Shown: piece after piece, positions 59,008-64,000 of the stretch
Layout of the letters: every line of letters begins with the position of its first letter
Position numbering within the stretch: the first letter of the stretch is position 1
Source: Solirubrobacteraceae bacterium
GTDB lineage: Bacteria > Actinomycetota > Thermoleophilia > Solirubrobacterales > Solirubrobacteraceae
Direction of reading: 5' to 3'
Assembly (NCBI GenBank): GCA_024711025.1
Contig: JANJTP010000039.1
Location: 62,001-126,000, forward strand
DNA length: 64,000 nt
Made by a program: the position numbers and the translations under genes
The notes under the pieces: model-generated
The model's database searches: none
What the model saw: the letters and a program-made list of their open reading frames with translations, nothing else
What the model was told of the DNA's origin: nothing

Positions 59008-59642
59008 TCGGGCCTCCACACGCGCAGCGCCATCGACGTCGGGTCGAAGTCGTTGCACGGGCTGAGGTCCTGCGGGCAGGCGACGAGCCCCACGACGAGG
59101 TCCTCGAGCACGAGCATGTCGATCGCGGCGCCGGCCACTTGCTCGGGCCGACGCGTCTCGATCCGCCCCTCGGAGGTCACGACGTTGTGCATGAAGATGT
59201 TGGCGGCGAGCTCGCCGCGGATGCGCTCGTCGAGGCCGGCCTCGACGGCGCCGCGCTGCAGCGAGTCGCGGCAGTTGGCGTGATCGTGGATGCCGTAGTC
59301 GACGCTGTAGCGCTCGGCGTCGCAGCACGGGACGACGAAGTCGTGCGTCCCCACGTCGTCGCGCTCGATCTCGAGCAGCGGCGTGCGGTGGTTCGAATAG
59401 AGCCGGTCGCCGACCTGCGGGATCAGCTTCGTCAGGCACGAGCAGGTGTGCGCCGGCGAGAGGTACTCGGAGCGGTCGCCGGCGCGGAAGGCGACGAAGT
59501 CGCCGACCTGGTGGCCCTCGACGTCGACGATCTGCAGGATCCGGCCCGCCGGCACCTCGAGGAATCTCGCCTCGCGGGCGGGCACGAAGAGGTCGGTCTC
59601 CAGGACGGCGGCGCCGTCCCGCGGCGCGCGCGGCTCGCTCAT
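59004..59642 (-). CDS. DUF1989 (urea carboxylase-associated) family protein
   Basis: A 212-residue protein of the DUF1989 family. Conserved stretches are GRILQIVDVEGHQVGDF, HTCSCLTKL, HDFVVPCCDAERY and HDHANCRDS near the middle. Family members accompany urea carboxylase/guanidine genes, and a heterodimer of such proteins acts as carboxyguanidine deiminase, so a C-N hydrolysis role is reasonable. Here there is a single copy and no urea carboxylase in view. ATG at 59642 overlaps the aldehyde dehydrogenase stop as TGATG. Confidence 0.87.
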   Translation of the reverse strand: MSEPRAPRDGAAVLETDLFVPAREARFLEVPAGRILQIVDVEGHQVGDFVAFRAGDRSEYLSPAHTCSCLTKLIPQVGDRLYSNHRTPLLEIERDDVGTHDFVVPCCDAERYSVDYGIHDHANCRDSLQRGAVEAGLDERIRGELAANIFMHNVVTSEGRIETRRPEQVAGAAIDMLVLEDLVVGLVACPQDLSPCNDFDPTSMALRVWRPE

Positions 59643-61060
59643 CAGAGTCCCTCCAGCTCGGGTCGCGGCGCCCGGAAGCGCCGCAGGACGATCGTCTTCT
59701 CGCGGGTCAGCTCGTGCAGCGTGTAGCCGAGCCCCTCGCGGCCGGCCCCGGACAGCTTCGTGCCGCCGAACGGGATGATCGGCGGCCGGTAGTTGTCCGT
59801 CCCGTTGATGACGACGCCGCCGGCATCGAGCCGCTCGGCCGTCGCCAGCGCCAGCTGCATGTCGGCGGTGAAGACGCTGGCCATCAGGCCGAAGCTCGAC
59901 CCGTTGGCGACCTCGACCGCCTCGCGTACCCCGTCGACGGGGACGAGCACGAACGTCGGGCCGAAGATCTCCTCGTCGCGGGCGACGGCGGCGCTCGCGG
60001 GGGTGCCGGCGAGCAGCACGGGATCGAAGTAGGCGCCGTCGGCAGCGCCCGCGCCGGCGGCCAGCGTCGCCCCCTCGGCGAGGGCTCGCGCGACCTGGCC
60101 GGCGACGCGCTCCGCGGCCGCCGCCGAGACGAGCGGGCCGACGGTCGTCGCGGCGTCGGTCGCCGGCCCCACGACCTGGCGGGCGACGGCCGCGGCGAGC
60201 CGCTCGGCGAGCTCGTCGTGCAGCGTCCGGTCGACCAGGATCCGCTTGCTGGCCGAGCAGGCCTGGCCGTTCATCAGCAGGCGCCCGTAGACGAGCTCGC
60301 GCTCGACGAGCTCGAGATCGGCGTCCGGGAGCACGATCGCCGCGTTGTTGCCGCCGAGCTCGAGGTGCAGTCGCCGCAGCCGCGGAGCCGCCGCCTTCGC
60401 GACGGCGATCCCCGCGCCGGTCGAGCCGGTGAGCGAGATGGCGTCGACGCGCTCGTCACCGGCGAGCGCCGCGCCGACCTCACGGCCGCCGTGGACCAGC
60501 GCCAGCGCATCGGCCGGCACGCCGGCCTGGACGAGCGCCGCGTGGAAGCGGGCGACGACGAGCGGGTCCTCCTCGGGCGCCTTGCAGACGACGACGTTGC
60601 CGCCGACGAGCGCGGCCGCGCACTTCTCGACGAACAGCTCGACCGGGAAGTTGAAGGGCAGGATCGCGGCGACGACGCCGAGCGGCTCGCGGCGCGTGAA
60701 CGCCAGGTCGGTCTCCGTCCCGTGCTGGCCCTCGGTCGGCAGGACCTCCCCGCCGACCCGTCGGCCGACGCGGGCGTTGGCGCGCATGAAGTCGATCGAG
60801 ACGCGGACCTCGAACTGCGCCTGCGCGAGCGGCTTGCCGGACTCCGCCGCCAGCAGCCGCCCGAGCTCCTCGCGCTCGGGCCACAGCAGGTCGGCGGCCG
60901 CCTCGAGCAGGTCCGCCCGCTCGGCCAGCGGCGTCGACCGCCAGGCGGGCAGCGCGGCGCGAGCGCGACCGACCGCGCGAGCGACCTCCTCGACGCCCGC
61001 CGGGCGGACCTCGCCGAGCGACTTGCCGCCGAGCGGCCCGCGGATCGCCGTCGCGCTCAC
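59642..61060 (-). CDS. Aldehyde dehydrogenase
   Basis: A 472-residue NAD(P)-dependent aldehyde dehydrogenase. The catalytic Cys is in NGQACSAS, the general-base Glu in LELGGNN, and ILPFNFPVELF and SLTGSTGAG line the cofactor site. It resembles lactaldehyde/glyceraldehyde-type members. It is coupled upstream to an enamidase-like hydrolase (GTGA), whose known relatives release an aldehyde, so oxidation of that aldehyde to an acid is the likely role. GTG start at 61060. Confidence 0.9.
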   Translation of the reverse strand: MSATAIRGPLGGKSLGEVRPAGVEEVARAVGRARAALPAWRSTPLAERADLLEAAADLLWPEREELGRLLAAESGKPLAQAQFEVRVSIDFMRANARVGRRVGGEVLPTEGQHGTETDLAFTRREPLGVVAAILPFNFPVELFVEKCAAALVGGNVVVCKAPEEDPLVVARFHAALVQAGVPADALALVHGGREVGAALAGDERVDAISLTGSTGAGIAVAKAAAPRLRRLHLELGGNNAAIVLPDADLELVERELVYGRLLMNGQACSASKRILVDRTLHDELAERLAAAVARQVVGPATDAATTVGPLVSAAAAERVAGQVARALAEGATLAAGAGAADGAYFDPVLLAGTPASAAVARDEEIFGPTFVLVPVDGVREAVEVANGSSFGLMASVFTADMQLALATAERLDAGGVVINGTDNYRPPIIPFGGTKLSGAGREGLGYTLHELTREKTIVLRRFRAPRPELEGL

Positions 61061-62238
61061 GCCGCCGCCCCCCTCACGAGCCTGGCCTCACGTGCCGGTG
61101 CCGGCGAGTTGCGCGAGCGGAGCGCCCGCAGCTCGCCGTCGATCACGACCCCCGCGATGCCCGGGATGTCGCCGCGCTCGATCGCCGCGAGCGGATCGCT
61201 CGCGACGCCGCCGAGCGGCGGCTGGAGCAGCACGACGTCGGCCGGGCGGCCGACGTCGAGCACGCCCTCCGGGCGGCGCAGCACCCGCGCGTTGCCGGCG
61301 CCGGCCATCGAGATCGCGTCGGTCGCGGCGATCGACGCGAGCGAGCTCAGCTCGGTCACCGTCTTGATCATCCCCAGCGGCATCACGCCGGTCCCGGTCG
61401 GCGTGTCGGTCGCCAGCACGATCCGGTCGAGCGCGCCGCGCTCGCTCGCCAGCTCCAGGATCCGCAGGCTGGAGCGCAGGTTGCCCGCCTGGACGAGCTG
61501 GATCGCGCCCGGCGCCTCGAACAGCCCCTCGAGGTCCTCGTCGGGCAGCGACGTCGGCCCGCCGTTGGCGTGGCCGATGATGTCGCAGCCGAGGGCCAGC
61601 ACGTCCTCGATCGTCACCGGGCTGGAGCCGGGGATCGAGGCGCCGCCGGTGTGGTTCATCACGACCATCCCGGCCGCCTGGGCGGCGCGGACGAGCGGCG
61701 CCGCGTCGCCCTGACGCTCGAAGGCGCCGAAGCCGACCTTTGCCAGGCCGACGCCGCGCTCGGCCAGCCAGCCGAAGTCCTCGGGCTCCAGGCACGGCTC
61801 GACGATCACCGAGCCGCCGAGCACCTTCACGCCGCCGGGCCGGAAGCGGTCGAAGGCGCGCTGGGCGGCGATCGCCAGCGCCTTGACGCCCTCGCGGTCG
61901 CTCGGCCGCCCTGGCAGGTGCACCTCCGAGGCGGACATCATCATGCTGACGCCGCCGTGCATCGAGGACTCGATCCAGCCGAGCGCCGACTGGCGCGGCG
62001 TCCAGTCGCCGAACACGACGTGCGCGTGGCTGTCGATCAGCCCCGGGATCGCCACGGCGCCGGCCGCGTCGACGACGACGTCGCCGTCACCCGCGGCGTC
62101 GAGCGCTGCGATCAGCCCGTCCTCGCAGCGCAACGCGCCGACCGGGCGCACGGCCTCGCCGAGGCGCCCGCTGACCAGGCCGGCGAGGTTGACGATCTCC
62201 AGCGATCCCATCAGGTGCCGACTCGACGCAGCGCTCAC
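61057..62238 (-). CDS. Enamidase-like amidohydrolase
   Basis: A 393-residue amidohydrolase. SHAHVVFGDWTPRQ, GGVSMMMSASEVHLPGRP, MNHTGGASIPGSSP and IIGHANGGPTSLPD match the enamidase group, whose known member in nicotinate fermentation hydrolyses a cyclic enamide to an aldehyde acid plus ammonium. Metal ligands are the HAH pair, a later His in NHTGG and Asp in LATDTPTG. GTG at 62238 is chosen because it overlaps the AA_synth stop as GTGA; ATG at 62211 is an alternative. The actual substrate is unknown. Confidence 0.84.
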   Translation of the reverse strand: MSAASSRHLMGSLEIVNLAGLVSGRLGEAVRPVGALRCEDGLIAALDAAGDGDVVVDAAGAVAIPGLIDSHAHVVFGDWTPRQSALGWIESSMHGGVSMMMSASEVHLPGRPSDREGVKALAIAAQRAFDRFRPGGVKVLGGSVIVEPCLEPEDFGWLAERGVGLAKVGFGAFERQGDAAPLVRAAQAAGMVVMNHTGGASIPGSSPVTIEDVLALGCDIIGHANGGPTSLPDEDLEGLFEAPGAIQLVQAGNLRSSLRILELASERGALDRIVLATDTPTGTGVMPLGMIKTVTELSSLASIAATDAISMAGAGNARVLRRPEGVLDVGRPADVVLLQPPLGGVASDPLAAIERGDIPGIAGVVIDGELRALRSRNSPAPAREARLVRGAAA

Positions 62239-62804
62239 CGCTCGGCGAGCGCCTGCTCCTTCGTCTTCCCGCCGAGCCGCGCGTGGAGGCGTCCCCGCGA
62301 GGCGACGGCGACGACGAGCACGATCTCGTCCGGCGCCGGAGCGTCGGGGATCGTCAGCGTCACCGCGTCGTAATGCGAGCGGACCCACACCTCGTCCTTG
62401 AAGCACAGCGGCACGTCGACCGAGGCGCCGGGCGCGCAGCGCTTGGAGACGGACGGCAGCCACGCGGTGGCCCCGCCGATCGCCACGCGGAAGGCGTCGC
62501 CGAAGACGCTGGTCTTGATCGCCACGGCGTGCTCCTGCTCGCCGGCGGTGCCGACGAGCGAGGCCTTGCCGTAGCTCTCGACCGGCGCGCCGAGTGCCTG
62601 CGCCGCCTGCGCACCGAGCAGCGCGCCGAGCTCGGCGCTCGGCTCGACGATCTCGGAGAGGTCCTCGCTGAACGGGCGCCCCACGTAGGGGTTGCGGACG
62701 ATCGCCGACGCCGCGGCCTTGCGCAGCGGCGGGTCGCCGGCACGGCCGCCGTCGATCCGGATCTCCTCGGCATACGTGACGACCTTGCGGATCTCGAGGC
62801 TCAT
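62235..62804 (-). CDS. AA_synth (DUF1185) family protein
   Basis: A 189-residue protein of the amino acid synthesis family (DUF1185). Typical segments are MSLEIRKVVTYAEEI, AASAIVRNPYVGRPFSEDL and YGKASLVGTAGEQEHAVAI. Homologues occur in catabolic operons with amidohydrolases and isochorismatase-like amidases; their reaction is not established. ATG at 62804 overlaps the isochorismatase-family stop as ATGA. I assign no function. Confidence 0.85.
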   Translation of the reverse strand: MSLEIRKVVTYAEEIRIDGGRAGDPPLRKAAASAIVRNPYVGRPFSEDLSEIVEPSAELGALLGAQAAQALGAPVESYGKASLVGTAGEQEHAVAIKTSVFGDAFRVAIGGATAWLPSVSKRCAPGASVDVPLCFKDEVWVRSHYDAVTLTIPDAPAPDEIVLVVAVASRGRLHARLGGKTKEQALAER

Positions 62805-63559
62805 GCCGCGCTCCCCTCGGCGACGAAGTTCGGCTCGCCGGTAGGCGTGTTCTCGCCGCACGGGCGCCTCGGGAGCGATCGCAGGTAGGCGATGACGTCG
62901 TCGGTCGACTTGACGTCGCCGTACTTCATCTGGATGTCGAAGAGGTTGACCTTGTGGGAGAGCTCGCCGCGGTCCCACACGCACTCCTCCGGCACGATCG
63001 AGCGGAAGTTGTACTGCGCCGCATCGACCGCGGTGGCACGGACGCAGCCGCTCGTCGTCGTACCCGTGGTGATGACGGTGTCGGCACCGAGGTAGACGAG
63101 GTGGTTGAGGAGCTGGGTGCCCAGGAAGGCGCTCGGCTTGTCCTTGACGAAGACGACGTCCTGCGGCTGCGGCGCGATCTCGTCGACGATCTCGTTGCCG
63201 AGCGAGCCCTTGACGTCGCTCGCCTCGGCCGAGCGATGGCTCTTCCAGTTCCACGCGCCCTGGTCGAAGCCGTCGACCCGGCGATCCATGCCGGTGTAGA
63301 AGATCGGCACCTGCTGCTCGCGGGCGACCTCGATCAGCCGCCGCAGATGCGCGACGCCCTCCCAGCCGCGCTCGCCGCACGAGTAGCGCCAGCGCTTGAT
63401 CGACTCGAGGATCGGCTCCGGCCTGTCGCCGACGAAGTTGTAGATCACGTCGACCACGAGCAGGACCGGCCGCTTGCCGAAGCCGGCGTCGCGCCCCCAC
63501 CCGGCCGCCTCGTAGACCTCGCGGTCGCGCTGCGGGAGGACGTCGTCCCAGACCGCCAT
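62801..63559 (-). CDS. Isochorismatase-family amidase (N-carbamoylsarcosine amidase-like)
   Basis: A 252-residue cysteine hydrolase with the family triad Asp37 (LLVVDVIYN), Lys141 (DKPSAF) and nucleophile Cys172 (TTTSGCVRATAVD). Relatives cleave carbamoyl or amide groups, e.g. N-carbamoylsarcosine or maleamate, releasing ammonium. It begins 2 nt after the hydantoinase-like gene and overlaps AA_synth. Ring opening by a hydantoinase followed by carbamoyl hydrolysis is the classical order, which supports this role by context. Confidence 0.88.
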   Translation of the reverse strand: MAVWDDVLPQRDREVYEAAGWGRDAGFGKRPVLLVVDVIYNFVGDRPEPILESIKRWRYSCGERGWEGVAHLRRLIEVAREQQVPIFYTGMDRRVDGFDQGAWNWKSHRSAEASDVKGSLGNEIVDEIAPQPQDVVFVKDKPSAFLGTQLLNHLVYLGADTVITTGTTTSGCVRATAVDAAQYNFRSIVPEECVWDRGELSHKVNLFDIQMKYGDVKSTDDVIAYLRSLPRRPCGENTPTGEPNFVAEGSAA

Positions 63560-63561
63560 CG

Positions 63562-64000
63562 CTATGCCTCCACCGTCGTCGTGAGCGGCACCAGCGCCTG
63601 GCCTGGGACGCGCCGCAGATACTCGCCGTCCGCCTGGCTGCCGATCAGCTCCGGCTTCGGGGCGCCGGGCTCCCAGCGCGACATCTGCTTGCCGCGCAGG
63701 AACGTCGCCTCGTTCCAGCCGTGGATCGTGTGCCCGTCGAGGACGCTCCAGCCGCTGCGGGTCAGGACCATGTCGTTGCTGACCGTCACCTCGCGGTCGA
63801 GGTCCAGAACCACGAGGTCGGCGTCGGCGCCCACCTCGATGCAGCCCTTCTTGGGGTACAGGCCGAAGATCCGGGCCGGGTTCTCGCAGGCGACCTGGAC
63901 GAGGCGCTCGAGCGTCAGCTTGCCCTGGTGAACGCCTTCGAGCAGGACCGGCAGCAGCATCTCCACGCGCGAGGTGAAGCCGGTCTTGAGCTCCCAGATG
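63562..64000 (-). CDS. Hydantoinase/dihydroorotase-like amidohydrolase, C-terminal fragment
   Basis: The C-terminal 145 codons of a cyclic amidohydrolase; the rest lies beyond the right edge. At the edge the frame reads IWELKTGFTSR, continuing VEMLLPVLLEGV, then ACENPARIFGLYPKKG and GADADLVVLD, the hallmark end of dihydropyrimidinase/hydantoinase/dihydroorotase proteins. It ends with TAG at 63564-63562. It is the most upstream gene visible of the operon. Whether it opens a hydantoin, dihydropyrimidine or other ring cannot be decided without the N-terminal half. Confidence 0.86.
   Translation of the reverse strand, partial: IWELKTGFTSRVEMLLPVLLEGVHQGKLTLERLVQVACENPARIFGLYPKKGCIEVGADADLVVLDLDREVTVSNDMVLTRSGWSVLDGHTIHGWNEATFLRGKQMSRWEPGAPKPELIGSQADGEYLRRVPGQALVPLTTTVEA

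Overview
The window looks like chromosomal DNA of a high-GC actinobacterium. Coding GC is very high, GTG starts are common, the NAD-glutamate dehydrogenase is the 180 kDa type, and a tRNA gene lacks an encoded CCA. A soil Thermoleophilia/Solirubrobacterales-like organism would fit, but that placement is inference. No insertion sequence, phage gene, CRISPR array or replication origin is visible. Almost all of the 64 kb is catabolic and import functions packed into long polycistrons, with start and stop codons overlapping as ATGA, GTGA or TGATG.

Layout. (1) 1-6.8 kb: part of an N-methylglutamate pathway for methylamine (or N-methyl amine) assimilation. The three-part N-methylglutamate synthase (mgsA, mgsB, mgsC) and the delta and alpha subunits of a sarcosine-oxidase-like N-methylglutamate dehydrogenase read leftwards off the edge. 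A gamma-glutamylmethylamide-synthetase-like gene (gmaS) and a GAF/PucR-type regulator diverge from them. (2) 6.8-13 kb: housekeeping genes, namely heme A synthase, a 1,609-residue NAD-glutamate dehydrogenase and tRNA-Val(UAC). (3) 13-44 kb: a large island for carbohydrate or sugar-acid catabolism. It holds a LacI regulator, three enolase-superfamily proteins, a 2-oxoacid dehydrogenase E1alpha/E1beta/E2 set without E3, eight SDR-family genes, a zinc alcohol dehydrogenase, three sugar-isomerase-type TIM barrels, a DapA-like aldolase/dehydratase with an aldehyde dehydrogenase, a Gfo/Idh oxidoreductase, a DUF4432 protein, a FadR-type regulator and a complete CUT1 importer with two different ATPases. 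(4) 44-51.5 kb: a GntR regulator, a broken Gfo/Idh gene, a TIM barrel, a class III aminotransferase and a thiamine-diphosphate enzyme, with a divergent GlcD-like FAD dehydrogenase. (5) 51.5-64 kb: thirteen translationally packed genes on the minus strand combining a THI5/NMT1-type ABC importer with amide and ring hydrolases, an aldehyde dehydrogenase, DUF1989 and AA_synth proteins, a FAD oxidoreductase and a methyltransferase.

How the parts work together. In region 3, LacI-type operators (consensus TGnAAnCGnTTnCA) lie upstream of the first enolase gene, in the divergent promoter at 23.1-23.25 kb and upstream of the 42.2-44.3 kb operon. They suggest one regulon under the adjacent LacI protein (13,017-14,060). 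The gene content implies import of a sugar or sugar acid, oxidation by SDR/MDR enzymes, dehydration by enolase-superfamily and DapA-like enzymes, and oxidation to central metabolites by the aldehyde dehydrogenase and the 2-oxoacid dehydrogenase set. Region 5 is the best candidate for an undescribed pathway: a nitrogen heterocycle or cyclic amide appears to be imported, opened by hydantoinase/enamidase-type enzymes, deaminated or decarbamoylated and oxidised. Substrates cannot be read from the sequence.

Notable oddities: two SDR-fold proteins without the catalytic Tyr/Lys, an ABC importer whose two ATPases carry complementary degenerate motifs, an enolase-superfamily protein lacking the second Lys of KxK, a small coupled ORF next to a tandem LacI operator, and a Gfo/Idh gene with an internal deletion and frameshift.
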